This document shows, piece after piece, positions 44,045-53,330 of a DNA stretch of 64,000 bases. Numbering within the stretch: position 1 is the first letter of the stretch; every line of letters starts with the position of its first letter. The notes below the pieces were generated by a model. It had not been told where the DNA came from and searched no databases. It saw only the letters and a list, made by a program, of their open reading frames with translations. This DNA is from Enterobacteriaceae bacterium UBA7338 (GTDB taxonomy: Bacteria; Pseudomonadota; Gammaproteobacteria; Enterobacterales; Enterobacteriaceae): NCBI GenBank assembly GCA_002480085.1, contig DKPJ01000017.1, positions 124,001 through 188,000 of the forward strand. The letters run 5' to 3'. The position numbers and the translations under genes were made by a program.

Positions 44045-44241
44045 GTGTTAATCCTCAGCACGGTTCAGTACCCGACGCCAGCGGCGGCGTGGAAGAGGTC
44101 GCCATCACATGGCTGGCTGGGCTACGCGGTGTCCGGACCGTCCAGAATCTTAAACATAGCTGCGGAAAAGTGAGCCTGCGCACCCCGCCTGTACAAATTT
44201 GCAGCGGAGATCACTGAGTGAAGCGAATTTGCCGCTGCGGC

Positions 44242-44284
44242 GAAAAAAATGAGCGCCCCGGCAGGGTTAGCCATGCCGGGGCGC
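44242..44284 (-). terminator. Terminator of the second EF-G gene
   Basis: GCGCCCCGGCA (44253-44263) and TGCCGGGGCGC (44274-44284) form a long GC-rich hairpin; on the minus strand the second arm is followed, two bases later, by a run of T (44243-44249). Confidence 0.88.
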
Positions 44285-44308
44285 GTTTAGCGGGCGTTGT
44301 TTAGCCGG

Positions 44309-46414
44309 TTATGCGGTTTTAGCCCGGCTGGCGATAATGCTGTCTGCCACGTTGCGCGGCGCTTCGGCATAGTGGTGAAACTCCATGCTGTAGGTAGCAC
44401 GCCCCTGGGACATCGAGCGCAGCGTGGTGGAGTAGCCAAACATCTCCGCCAGCGGCACGTCAGCGCGAATGATCTGGCTCCCCAGCCGCTCATCCATCCC
44501 CTGAACCATGCCGCGTCGTGAGGAGAGATCCCCCATCACGTTGCCGGCGTACTCCTCCGGCGTCTCCACCTCCACGTGCATGATCGGCTCGAGGATCGCC
44601 GGATCGGCGCGTCTGGCCCCCTCTTTAAAGCCGAAAATCGCCGCCATTTTGAAGGCCAGCTCTGAGGAGTCAACGTCATGGTAAGAGCCAAAGGTCAGCG
44701 TCGCCTTGATATCGACCACCGGATAGCCCGCCAGCACGCCGGAATTGATCGCCTCCCGCAGGCCTTTCTCTACGGAAGGGATAAACTCCCGCGGTACCAC
44801 CCCGCCCTTGGTGGCGTCCTCGAAGATAAAGCCTTTCCCCCCCTCCAGCGGCTCAAGGGTCAGCACCACATGGCCATACTGTCCCTTACCGCCGGACTGG
44901 CGAACAAACTTGCCTTCGATATCCTTCACCGTTTTGCGGATCGTCTCCCGGTAGGTCACCTGCGGACGGCCAATATTGGCCTCCACGCCGAACTCCCGCC
45001 GCATGCGGTCAACGATAATCTCCAGATGCAGTTCGCCCATGCCGGAGATAATGGTCTGGCCCGACTCCTCGTCGGTATGCAGATGGAACGAGGGATCCTC
45101 CGCCGCCAGCCGCTGCAACGCGATGCCCATTTTCTCCTGATCCGCCTTGGTCTTCGGCTCAATCGCCAGCGAGATCACCGGATCGGGAAACTCCATGCGC
45201 TCAAGGGTGATCACCGCGTCCGGGGCACACAGGGTGTCGCCGGTGGTGACGTCCTTCAGCCCGACGCAGGCGGCGATATCCCCGGCCCGCAGCTCGTCCA
45301 CCTCGTGGCGATCGTTGGCGTGCATCAGCACAATACGCCCGATGCGCTCCTTCTTCCCCTTGACCGGGTTCCAGACCGCGTCGCCTTTTTTCAGCACCCC
45401 GGAGTAGACGCGGATAAAGGTGAGCTGGCCCACGTAGGGGTCGGACATCAGCTTAAAGGCCAGGGCGGAGAACGGCTCGCGATCGTCCGGATGGCGTTCA
45501 GCGGTCGCCCCCTTCTCATCCACGCCTTTGATGGCGGGAATATCCAGCGGGGATGGCATCAGCTCGACCACCGCGTCGAGCACCCGCTGTACTCCTTTAT
45601 TTTTAAAGGCGCTGCCACAGAGCACCGGCTGGATCTCACCGGCTACGGTGCGGGCGCGCAGGCCGCTAATAATCTCCGCCTCCTCGAGGTCGCCGTTTTC
45701 CAGATACTTATCCATCAGCTCTTCACTGGCTTCCGCCGCCGCCGAGACCATCTTTTCACGCCACGCTTTCGCCGTCGCCAGCAGCTCGTCCGGCACCGGC
45801 GCGTAGCTAAACGCCATCCCCTGGGTGGCGTCGTCCCAGATGATTTCACGCATCTTGATCAGATCCACCACGCCGGTGAAGTGCTCTTCCGCGCCGATGG
45901 GGATCACTATCGGCACCGGGTGCGCCTTCAGGCGGTCGATCATCATCTGCACCACGCGGAAAAAGTCCGCGCCGGGGCGGTCCATCTTGTTGACGAAGGC
46001 CAGCCGGGGCACGTGGTACTTGTTGGCCTGCCGCCAGACGGTCTCTGACTGGGGCTGTACGCCGCCTACGGAGTCGTAGACCATCACCGCACCGTCCAGC
46101 ACGCGCATAGAGCGCTCCACCTCAATGGTGAAGTCAACGTGGCCGGGGGTGTCGATGATATTGATGCGGTGCGGCTCATAGCCCCGGTCCATGCCGGGCC
46201 AGAAGCAGCTTACGGCGGCTGAGGTAATGGTAATTCCGCGCTCTTGCTCCTGCGCCATCCAGTCTGTCGTTGCTGCGCCATCGTGAACTTCACCCAGCTT
46301 ATGGCTCATGCCGGTGTAAAACAGGATCCGTTCAGTGGTGGTGGTTTTGCCGGCATCAATGTGGGCAGAAATACCAATGTTGCGATAGCGCTCGAGGGGG
46401 ATGGGTCGGGGCAT
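44309..46414 (-). CDS. fusA2: Elongation factor G paralogue
   Basis: A 701-residue translational GTPase with all EF-G parts: G1 AHIDAGKTTT (17-26), switch region RGITITSAAVS, G3 DTPGHVDF, G4 NKMDRPGAD, then domains II-V with the GELHLEI and YATL-like SYHDVDSSELAFK motifs of domain V. It is not in an str operon (no rpsL, rpsG or tufA nearby) and so is probably an additional copy. Its opening (PIPLERYRNIGISAHIDAGK, then HKLGEVHDGAATTDWMAQE) looks closer to beta-proteobacterial EF-G than to the enteric housekeeping FusA, as far as memory allows. Such paralogues can give fusidate tolerance or take over ribosome recycling. It is divergent from an ArsR-type regulator. Confidence 0.9.
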   Translation of the reverse strand: MPRPIPLERYRNIGISAHIDAGKTTTTERILFYTGMSHKLGEVHDGAATTDWMAQEQERGITITSAAVSCFWPGMDRGYEPHRINIIDTPGHVDFTIEVERSMRVLDGAVMVYDSVGGVQPQSETVWRQANKYHVPRLAFVNKMDRPGADFFRVVQMMIDRLKAHPVPIVIPIGAEEHFTGVVDLIKMREIIWDDATQGMAFSYAPVPDELLATAKAWREKMVSAAAEASEELMDKYLENGDLEEAEIISGLRARTVAGEIQPVLCGSAFKNKGVQRVLDAVVELMPSPLDIPAIKGVDEKGATAERHPDDREPFSALAFKLMSDPYVGQLTFIRVYSGVLKKGDAVWNPVKGKKERIGRIVLMHANDRHEVDELRAGDIAACVGLKDVTTGDTLCAPDAVITLERMEFPDPVISLAIEPKTKADQEKMGIALQRLAAEDPSFHLHTDEESGQTIISGMGELHLEIIVDRMRREFGVEANIGRPQVTYRETIRKTVKDIEGKFVRQSGGKGQYGHVVLTLEPLEGGKGFIFEDATKGGVVPREFIPSVEKGLREAINSGVLAGYPVVDIKATLTFGSYHDVDSSELAFKMAAIFGFKEGARRADPAILEPIMHVEVETPEEYAGNVMGDLSSRRGMVQGMDERLGSQIIRADVPLAEMFGYSTTLRSMSQGRATYSMEFHHYAEAPRNVADSIIASRAKTA

Positions 46415-46636
46415 GATGCGTCCTTAGTCAGTTTGACAGTTAGCGGCCTACGCGGCCATTCAGGTTTAACGCCCTCATCATAGTCCAATTGTACGAGTAT
46501 ATTCGAACTATTTTAGCTATAGTTATGGGTAATAATCTCGCTGCCGCTGCCGCATGGCACGGGCCGTTGGGTTTAGGTATAGTATGAGTTAGCCAGTATG
46601 CCGATCGCTATTGGTACTTATTGACACAGGAACACT

Positions 46637-46945
46637 ATGATTGCCAGCCATCCCGAACGGGCAAAAATCCGCCTCGAAAATGTACTTTTTGCGCTGGGAA
46701 ACCCGCTGCGTCTGGAGATAGTCAGAACCCTGGCGGATGAAGGAGAGCAGGCCTGCGGCTCGCTGCGTAAGGACGTAGCAAAATCGACCATGACCCACCA
46801 CTGGCGCGTGCTGCGCGACAGCGGCGTGATCTGGCAGCGTCCGCAGGGTCGGGAAAACCTCATCTCGCTGCGTCGGGACGATCTCGAGGCCCGCTTTCCC
46901 GGGCTGATGGAGATACTGCTCAACGCTATTCACGCCGAGCAGTAG
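46637..46945 (+). CDS. ArsR-family winged-helix regulator
   Basis: A 102-residue helix-turn-helix protein (FALGNPLRLEIVRTLADEG, recognition helix KSTMTHHWRVLRDSGVI). It lacks the paired Cys metal-binding motif of ArsR/SmtB sensors near the recognition helix; the only Cys is in EQACGSL. So it probably senses something other than a soft metal or acts redox-wise. AGGA precedes the ATG by six bases. It is divergent from the EF-G paralogue; the 222-base spacer includes an AT-rich imperfect dyad near 46490-46515 that could be an operator. Its stop is nine bases from the end of convergent cobT. Confidence 0.85.
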   Translation: MIASHPERAKIRLENVLFALGNPLRLEIVRTLADEGEQACGSLRKDVAKSTMTHHWRVLRDSGVIWQRPQGRENLISLRRDDLEARFPGLMEILLNAIHAEQ

Positions 46946-46954
46946 ATTGCGCTG

Positions 46955-48010
46955 TCAAGCGCCTGGCAGAGAGATATTGCTCGCCGCCAGGGTCCCCATC
47001 TCGTTGTAGATAGCGCAGGCGGCATCCACCAGCTGCATCGCCAGCGCCGCACCGCTCCCCTCGCCCAGACGCATCTCCATGTTGAGATACGGCTCCAGTC
47101 CGAGGCTGGCAAGCGCAATCTGCGCCCCCTTCTCGGCGGAGAGGTGGGAGGGGATCAGGTAGGGTTTAACCCCAGGCGCGATGCGACAGGCCGCCAGCGC
47201 CGAGGCGTATGACAGAAAACCATCCAGCACCACCGGCAGCCCGCAGGAGGCAGCTCCCAGCATCACCCCGGTCATCCCGAGCAGATCGAAACCGCCCACC
47301 TTCGCCAGCACCTCCAGCCCATCCTGCGGATCGGGCTTGTTGACCGCTATCGCCCGTGCCACCACCGCCGCCTTATGCTGGAGCTGCGAAACCGGCAGGT
47401 TGGCACCAATGCCGACCACCTCTTCCGGTGCGGCGGCGGTCAGAACGCTGACTATTGCCGCCGCCGGGGTCGTATTCGCCATCCCCAGCTCGCCGACACC
47501 GAAGAGCGTTACGCCCTTCGCTGTCCGCTCCCGGGTATAGCGCATGGTCTCCAGCAGCAGCTCTTCGGCCTGGGTCCGGGTCATGGCTGGCCCGACGGCG
47601 ATATTGCCGCTGCCGCGGGCCACCTTCATATTGACCAGGCCGGGGATCGGATCGCTGTCGATCCCTACGTCAATGATCTCCACCTCGGCATGAGCCTGCG
47701 CTGCCAGCACACAGACGCCGGTGTTGCGCTGGATCATGTTAGCGGCTTGAATGGCGGTGACCACGCGCGGTGAGACCGTCACCCCTTCGTGCCAGACGCC
47801 GTGGTCGGCGCACATCACCAGGATCGACTTGCGTTTTACCTGCGGCTGCCCCTGCAGGCCAGGCATGCCCGCCAGCTGTACCGCCAGTGCCTCAAGGCGC
47901 CCGAGGCTGCCTACGGGCTTGAGCAGTCCATTCAGGTAAAGCTGCACGCGCTCCATTGCCGCACGGTCGGGCGGCACTATCTCTGCCAATAACGAGGTCA
48001 GGATTTGCAT
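46955..48010 (-). CDS. cobT: Nicotinate-nucleotide:dimethylbenzimidazole phosphoribosyltransferase CobT
   Basis: A 351-residue enzyme that activates the lower ligand base to alpha-ribazole phosphate. Recognisable by CADHGVWHEGVTVSP, LFGVGELGMANTTPAAA and the C-terminal RLGEGSGAALAM with the catalytic Glu. The start is set at 48010 (MQILTSLLAEI) after GGAGAA; the frame is open 45 codons farther but those overlap cobS. Last gene of the long operon, 28 bases after cobS. No terminator is evident before the convergent ArsR gene. Confidence 0.96.
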   Translation of the reverse strand: MQILTSLLAEIVPPDRAAMERVQLYLNGLLKPVGSLGRLEALAVQLAGMPGLQGQPQVKRKSILVMCADHGVWHEGVTVSPRVVTAIQAANMIQRNTGVCVLAAQAHAEVEIIDVGIDSDPIPGLVNMKVARGSGNIAVGPAMTRTQAEELLLETMRYTRERTAKGVTLFGVGELGMANTTPAAAIVSVLTAAAPEEVVGIGANLPVSQLQHKAAVVARAIAVNKPDPQDGLEVLAKVGGFDLLGMTGVMLGAASCGLPVVLDGFLSYASALAACRIAPGVKPYLIPSHLSAEKGAQIALASLGLEPYLNMEMRLGEGSGAALAMQLVDAACAIYNEMGTLAASNISLPGA

Positions 48011-48038
48011 TGTTCTTCTCCAAAGTTGGCCGCGCCGC

Positions 48039-48779
48039 CTACAGCAGCGCCAGCAGAAATACCAGCTCACCCAGCTCGATGGCTGCGCCGATTGTATCGC
48101 CGGTCTGCCCGCCCAGGGTGCGCCTGAGCAGCTGGCCGAGTACAAAAATCACCGCCATCGTCACCACCATCGCCAGCAGACCATGCCCCCCCAGCAGCGC
48201 CAGCGCCAGGATGGCCGCGACGGCGAGGGTAACAGCCGCCCGCGCCAGGCTCACTTTGCCAATAAAGATATTGCCCAATCCCTCTTTCCGGGCGTAACGA
48301 TGGCCATACATCAACAGCACTGCCGTACCGCGTCCGACGGCACAGGCGGCGCCGAGGGCGGCGGTCATCCGCATATCGCGCAGCGCCAGCTCGCTGATGA
48401 CCAGCACCTTCGCCAGCAGGACAAAAACCAGTCCCAGCCCGCCGTGGGTGCCGAGACGGCTATCGCGCATGATCTCCAGCATCCGCTCCCGGCTGCGAGC
48501 GGAGAAGACCCCATCACAGGTGTCCGCCAGCCCGTCCAGATGAAAGCCGCCGGTGAGCAGCGCCAGCGCCAGCACGGCAAACAGTGCGGCCAGCGGAATA
48601 CCGACAGTGCCCTGCAAGCCAATAAAAACCAGCCCGCTCAGCGCGCCGAGCAGCAGGCCAATCACTGGAAAACAGACGATCCCCCGCGCGTAGTGCTCAA
48701 AAGGTGTCCCCTGCGTCCAGCGTGCGGGTACCGGCAGGCGGGTGATAAACGCCAGCATGGCTAAAAAAAGTGAACTCAT
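48039..48779 (-). CDS. cobS: Adenosylcobinamide-GDP ribazoletransferase (cobalamin synthase) CobS
   Basis: A 246-residue membrane enzyme with about seven helices that joins adenosylcobinamide-GDP to alpha-ribazole phosphate, the last assembly step. The catalytic acidic motif GGFHLDGLADTCDGVFSAR is intact near residues 77-95, and GRGTAVLLMYGHRYAR is the second family motif. ATGA overlap with cobU. Confidence 0.96.
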   Translation of the reverse strand: MSSLFLAMLAFITRLPVPARWTQGTPFEHYARGIVCFPVIGLLLGALSGLVFIGLQGTVGIPLAALFAVLALALLTGGFHLDGLADTCDGVFSARSRERMLEIMRDSRLGTHGGLGLVFVLLAKVLVISELALRDMRMTAALGAACAVGRGTAVLLMYGHRYARKEGLGNIFIGKVSLARAAVTLAVAAILALALLGGHGLLAMVVTMAVIFVLGQLLRRTLGGQTGDTIGAAIELGELVFLLALL

Positions 48780-49321
48780 TTGATTTTGACCCCAATACCG
48801 GACACCACCAGCCAGACCTCATCTGCCGCCTGGGCAAGGCGCTGGTTAACGCGCCCGGCAATGTCACGAAAATGGCGTGCCAGACGGTTCTCCGGCACGA
48901 TCCCCATCCCCACCTCGTTAGTCACCCATACCACCGGTGACGGGCAGCGTTGGCACGCCGCGATCAGAAGATCTATCTGCTGATGTACGCCCGCCTCCAG
49001 CGCCGCATAGTCCCAGCCGTCGGGATCGCTCTCGCCCCCCTCGGCAAAGAGCTGGTTGGTCACCAGGGTAGTGATGCACTCCAGCAGGATCGCCTCCTCA
49101 GGGAGGTTATCCGGCGTGATGATTGTCTCCAGCGCCTGCCAGCGCTCCTCGGTGCGCCAGTGGGCCGGACGCCCGTCGCGGTGGTGCTGAATACGCGCCG
49201 CCATCTCAGCGTCAAAAATTTGCGACGTCGCGATGTAGAGTACAGAGGGTGCGGCGCTGACCAAAGACTCGGCGTGACGGCTCTTACCGCTGCGGGCGCC
49301 GCCGGTGACGAGGGTAATCAT
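48776..49321 (-). CDS. cobU: Adenosylcobinamide kinase/guanylyltransferase CobU
   Basis: A 181-residue bifunctional enzyme that phosphorylates adenosylcobinamide and then transfers GMP. The P-loop GGARSGKS is at the N-terminus and the guanylylated His lies in IQHHRDGRP near residue 46. ECITTLVTNQL and WVTNEVGMGIVP match the family. ATGA overlaps on both sides (cbiP upstream, cobS downstream). Confidence 0.96.
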   Translation of the reverse strand: MITLVTGGARSGKSRHAESLVSAAPSVLYIATSQIFDAEMAARIQHHRDGRPAHWRTEERWQALETIITPDNLPEEAILLECITTLVTNQLFAEGGESDPDGWDYAALEAGVHQQIDLLIAACQRCPSPVVWVTNEVGMGIVPENRLARHFRDIAGRVNQRLAQAADEVWLVVSGIGVKIK

Positions 49322-50838
49322 GCAGGCTCCTGATGTTCGCGCATAATCTGATAGATCTTATCTATCGCCACGTGCTGGCGCATGGCGTCCGCCAGCAGAT
49401 CGAACTGCTGCATCTTGTACTGGGCGTAGCTAAGGGTCGCGTCCAGGGCCGGTAGCCCCTTGCGCTGACGCAGGCTATTGATCAGCCCCCGGGTGAAGGC
49501 GTCGCTGTCGAACAGCCCGTGCAGGTAGGTTCCGAACACCTGGCCGTCGTCGCTCACTGCGCCATCGGCAACGCGCTGGCCTGCCTTCATGAGCCACAGC
49601 GCCGGACGGCAGCCCGCGCCCAGGGTGGTCTCTCCCATATGGATCTCATAGCCACGCAGAGGAAGATCCGCCGCCGCTGCCAGCCAGCCCGGCAGCACGC
49701 CCTGAGTCTGCGCCTCGACCAGCGTCGTGGTTTTGGTTTGGGCGAAATGCGTCACCACGTTAAGCAGTCCCAGCCCCGGCTGCGTTCCCAGCCCCGACTC
49801 CACCTCGTCAATGATGGTTTCGCCCAGCATCTGGTAGCCGCCGCAGACGCCGATCACCGGCACGCCAGCGGCATGGGCGCGTAGGACGGCCTGCGCCATG
49901 CCGCTCTCCCGCAGCCAGCCCAGATCCCCCAGCGTGTTTTTACTCCCCGGCAGGATCACCAGGTCGCACCCCTGTAACGCATCGGGGGTACGGGCGTATT
50001 GCACCCGGACGTCCGGCTGAGCCGCCAGCGCGTTAAAGTCGGTAAAGTTAGAGATGTGCGGCAGCTGCACCACCGCAATCGCGATCGCCTTTTCACCTGC
50101 GTGGCGATACTTTCCGCGCTGGAGCGCCACGCCGTCCTCATCCTCCAGATCGACCTCCAGCCACGGCATCACCCCCAGCACCGGCACCCCGGTCAGGGCC
50201 TCGATCTGCTTAATTCCCGGCTCCAGCAGGGTCACGTCACCGCGAAACTTGTTGATAATCACCCCCTTGACCCGCCAGCGCTCATGCTCCTGAAGCAGCG
50301 CCAACGTGCCGTAGATAGCGGCAAAAACGCCGCCGCGATCGATGTCAGCGACGAGGATCACGGGGCAGCCCGCCATCTCGGCCATGCCCATATTGACGAT
50401 ATCGCGATCGCGGAGATTGATCTCCGCCGGGCTGCCTGCCCCCTCCAGCACCAGCGCCTGGTACTCCCCGGCCAGGCTCTGGTAGACGCTGGCGACCTGC
50501 TTACGCAGACGCGGTTTGTACGCGTGATAGCTGACCGCGTCCATGTCGCAGGCGACTTTGCCCATCAGCACAACCTGCGCCTTACAGTCGCTGGTGGGCT
50601 TGAGCAGTACCGGGTTCATCCGCACGTCCGGCACGATACCCGCCGCGTCAGCCTGGAAGATCTGCGCCCGGCCCATCTCCTGGCCGTCCGGAGTAATGCC
50701 CGAGTTAAGGGCCATGTTTTGCGACTTAAACGGCGCGGTTCGCAGCCCATCCTGGTAAAAAATGCGGCACAGGCCCGCTACCAGTACGCTTTTTCCCACG
50801 TCGGAGGCGGTCCCCTGTAGCATAATCGCGAGCGTCAT
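49318..50838 (-). CDS. cbiP: Cobyric acid synthase CbiP
   Basis: A 506-residue glutamine-dependent amidotransferase that amidates the b, d, e and g side chains of adenosylcobyrinate a,c-diamide. The N-terminal dethiobiotin-synthetase-like ATPase begins MLQGTASDVGKSVLVAGL and the C-terminal class I glutaminase has the nucleophile Cys in IGVCGGYQML with His in YLHGLFD. ATGA overlaps with cbiO and cobU. Confidence 0.96.
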   Translation of the reverse strand: MTLAIMLQGTASDVGKSVLVAGLCRIFYQDGLRTAPFKSQNMALNSGITPDGQEMGRAQIFQADAAGIVPDVRMNPVLLKPTSDCKAQVVLMGKVACDMDAVSYHAYKPRLRKQVASVYQSLAGEYQALVLEGAGSPAEINLRDRDIVNMGMAEMAGCPVILVADIDRGGVFAAIYGTLALLQEHERWRVKGVIINKFRGDVTLLEPGIKQIEALTGVPVLGVMPWLEVDLEDEDGVALQRGKYRHAGEKAIAIAVVQLPHISNFTDFNALAAQPDVRVQYARTPDALQGCDLVILPGSKNTLGDLGWLRESGMAQAVLRAHAAGVPVIGVCGGYQMLGETIIDEVESGLGTQPGLGLLNVVTHFAQTKTTTLVEAQTQGVLPGWLAAAADLPLRGYEIHMGETTLGAGCRPALWLMKAGQRVADGAVSDDGQVFGTYLHGLFDSDAFTRGLINSLRQRKGLPALDATLSYAQYKMQQFDLLADAMRQHVAIDKIYQIMREHQEPA

Positions 50839-51635
50839 ATCCCTTCCCTCATTGCGGCAAAAAATTCATCTTCGTTTTTACACAGCGGCAGACCCAGTTC
50901 GCTGTGCAGCTTTACCAGCCACGGCTGCGTTAGCCCGGCCTGCTCAATCACCTGTCGTTGGGCGAAGACCTCGCCCGGCGTGCCGTGCAGCACCAGCTCG
51001 CCCTGGCGTAAAACGTATACCGCATTGCACACCTCATAGATGAGATCGATATCGTGGCTGGAGATCACCACATGGTTTCCCTGAGCCACGATCCGCTGAA
51101 TAATTGCGATCATCTGGGCGCGCCCGGCAGGATCCAGACCGGCGGTTGGCTCATCCAGCAGCAGGTACTTCGCCTGCATCACCAGCGCGCCAGCAATGGC
51201 GACGCGCTTCTTCTGCCCGTGGCTCAGGCTCTGGATCGGCTGCTGGCGAAAGCTCTGGGCATCCACCAGCATCAGGGCCTCGTCGATGCGCCGGGCGATC
51301 TCCGCCTCCGGTACGCCAATGTTGCGCAGGCTAAAGGCGATATCGCTGTCGATATCGGTATAGAAGATCTGCTGATCGGGATCCTGAAATACCGTCGTCA
51401 CCTGCTGACGCAGGGCCAACAGGCTGCGCCTGCTGTGATCCAGCGGCTTGCCCTGCCATAGCACGCTCCCCTGTTGCGGACGCAGCAGACCGTTAAGATT
51501 CATAAAGAGCGTGGATTTTCCGCAGCCGTTGGCCCCCACCAGTCCAGTAACCGGCTGACGGGAGAAGTCGAGGGTCAATCCCTTCAGCACCGGCTCATCC
51601 TGGTAGCGAAACCACAATCCTTCAGTGGCAAGCAT
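50835..51635 (-). CDS. cbiO: Cobalt ECF transporter ATPase CbiO
   Basis: A 266-residue ATPase energising CbiMNQ cobalt uptake. Walker A GANGCGKST, signature LSHGQKKRVAIAG and Walker B YLLLDEPTAGLDPAGR are intact. It lies nine bases after cbiQ. Confidence 0.96.
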   Translation of the reverse strand: MLATEGLWFRYQDEPVLKGLTLDFSRQPVTGLVGANGCGKSTLFMNLNGLLRPQQGSVLWQGKPLDHSRRSLLALRQQVTTVFQDPDQQIFYTDIDSDIAFSLRNIGVPEAEIARRIDEALMLVDAQSFRQQPIQSLSHGQKKRVAIAGALVMQAKYLLLDEPTAGLDPAGRAQMIAIIQRIVAQGNHVVISSHDIDLIYEVCNAVYVLRQGELVLHGTPGEVFAQRQVIEQAGLTQPWLVKLHSELGLPLCKNEDEFFAAMREGI

Positions 51636-51644
51636 GACGTCTCC

Positions 51645-52322
51645 TTACAGGTGAAAATCACCCTGATAGAGTTTGATATCCAGCGTGGCCGCCATCTGCT
51701 GATAGCGTTGCAGCACGCGGGTAAACAGCAGTCCCACCAGCATCGCCAGCGAGCGGTAGCCCAGCGGCACGCTACGGTAGCCGAAACGCAGGGTCTGCGC
51801 CCGGTGGATCGCCATCGCCTCCTCCAGCAGAATAAAAATAAAGCGCCAGGTCAGCAGGACCAGCTCCGTCAGCAGGCGCGGCACGCAGGCTCGCCGTAGC
51901 AGCACAATCAGCTGCGGGAACGGCAGGTTCAATACCAGCCAGAAGGTGGCTGCCAGCGCCGCCAGGCTGCGCCAGAGCGCCGCGTTCGCCATCTTAACAC
52001 CCTCGGCCGTCACCCCTAACCAGAGGTGCCCCACCGGAACGCCCGCCAGCAGACGGGCAGGATCGGTGGTAACGCTAAAGAGCAGCGTCACAACGCCGAC
52101 CGCCAGAAACGAAAACGGCAATGCCATCCAGCGCAGCCAGCGTCCGGGAGAGAGGCGTACCAGCCAGCAGGTGAAGGCTGCCACCCCGGCCAGCAGCAGC
52201 CCCTGCCCCAGCGGCGGTAGAGCAAAGGCCAGCACCATCATCAGTAGCCAGAGCAGAAACTTGCGCTCCGGTGCCACCGGGTACCAGCGGCTCCTGTAGC
52301 TCAGGCGATCAAGCCCGGTCAT
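51645..52322 (-). CDS. cbiQ: Cobalt ECF transporter transmembrane protein CbiQ
   Basis: A 225-residue EcfT-type coupling protein with about five or six helices and the cytoplasmic Ala-Arg-Gly-like coupling motifs in the C-terminal half (MAIHRAQTLRFGYR). I set the ATG at 52322 rather than the upstream GTG because it gives the Salmonella length; it overlaps the end of cbiN. Confidence 0.93.
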   Translation of the reverse strand: MTGLDRLSYRSRWYPVAPERKFLLWLLMMVLAFALPPLGQGLLLAGVAAFTCWLVRLSPGRWLRWMALPFSFLAVGVVTLLFSVTTDPARLLAGVPVGHLWLGVTAEGVKMANAALWRSLAALAATFWLVLNLPFPQLIVLLRRACVPRLLTELVLLTWRFIFILLEEAMAIHRAQTLRFGYRSVPLGYRSLAMLVGLLFTRVLQRYQQMAATLDIKLYQGDFHL

Positions 52323-52590
52323 TATCACGCTGCCTGCCCTTCATATAACCCAGAATGTAGAAGATCACCGCCGCGCCGAGAGAGCCTTGCAGGGTAAAGA
52401 GCAGGCTCTCGATCTCGCCGCTGGCTGGCTCGTAGAGGGGCTGGAACCACGGCTGGTAGTGCGGTGCCACTATCTGGATCTGGCTTTCGGCCTCGCCGTC
52501 GGCGCCACCATACTCGCCGCCGTGGTTAATAAAGAACGGCAGAATGACGAGGGCGATAACCATCGCGAGCAGAATAAAGGTCTTTTTCAT
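52309..52590 (-). CDS. cbiN: Cobalt transport accessory protein CbiN
   Basis: A 93-residue protein with helices near residues 3-22 and 66-86 and a periplasmic loop (GGEYGGADGEAESQI) that helps CbiM load cobalt. Two bases from the cbiM stop and overlapping cbiQ. Confidence 0.95.
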   Translation of the reverse strand: MKKTFILLAMVIALVILPFFINHGGEYGGADGEAESQIQIVAPHYQPWFQPLYEPASGEIESLLFTLQGSLGAAVIFYILGYMKGRQRDNDRA

Positions 52591-52592
52591 GG

Positions 52593-53330
52593 TCAGTGTC
52601 CCTGGGCAGCAATCAGCTGGCGTTTGGTGAGCTGGTCATAAATCATCACCGTCAGCAACCCTTCGGCAATGGCGATAGGGATCTGGGTGAGGCAGAAGAT
52701 CCCCATAAACTTCACAATCGAACCGGTGGCCCCGGCCTGGGGATCCGGGAAGGCCACGCCCAGCTGTACCGACGTGACAACGTAGGTAACAAGATCGGCC
52801 AGCATGGCACAGAGAAAGACCCCTACGTCGCGGCGCAGGCCAGCGCGGCAGGCCATCTGCCAGACGGCATAGCCCACCACCGGGCCAATCACCGCCATCG
52901 ACATGCCGTTAGCCCCTAGCGTTGTCAGCCCGCCGTGGGCCAGCAACAGCGCCTGGAACAGCAGCACGATGGCCCCGAGGATCGCAACCACGCCCGGTCC
53001 GAAAAGGATCACCGCCAGGCCGACGCCAGTGGGATGGGAGCAGCTGCCGGTCACCGACGGGATCTTCAGCGCCGACAGCACAAAAATAAACGCGCCGCAG
53101 AGGGCCAGCAGCACCTTCTGCTGACTATCCTCCATGACGATATGGCGCAGCCGTACCAGCCCGTACCACAGGCAGGGTAAAAAGAGCACCCACCAGGCCA
53201 GCGCCCACAGCGGCGGCAAAAACCCCTCCATGATGTGCATGGCAAACGCCTGTTCCGGCACGATTAGCAGCAGCATCGCCGCCGCCACTCCGCTCAGCGA
53301 CAGGCGCTTGAGCTGTTGTTCCAGTTTCAT
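52593..53330 (-). CDS. cbiM: Cobalt-specific substrate-binding membrane protein CbiM
   Basis: A 245-residue S-component with a cleaved signal peptide: after LIVPEQAFA the mature protein starts MHIMEGFLPP, and that N-terminal Met-His-x-Met places a His as a cobalt ligand. GSCSHPTGVGLA is the second metal-binding loop. The start at 53330 (MKLEQQ) forms an ATGA overlap with cbiL; a GTG/ATG four codons upstream is less likely. Confidence 0.95.
   Translation of the reverse strand: MKLEQQLKRLSLSGVAAAMLLLIVPEQAFAMHIMEGFLPPLWALAWWVLFLPCLWYGLVRLRHIVMEDSQQKVLLALCGAFIFVLSALKIPSVTGSCSHPTGVGLAVILFGPGVVAILGAIVLLFQALLLAHGGLTTLGANGMSMAVIGPVVGYAVWQMACRAGLRRDVGVFLCAMLADLVTYVVTSVQLGVAFPDPQAGATGSIVKFMGIFCLTQIPIAIAEGLLTVMIYDQLTKRQLIAAQGH

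Noticed and set aside
44678..46048. A 456-codon frame on the plus strand opposite the EF-G gene.
   Set aside because: Antisense shadow produced by codon bias of EF-G; no domain is recognisable and no ribosome site precedes it.
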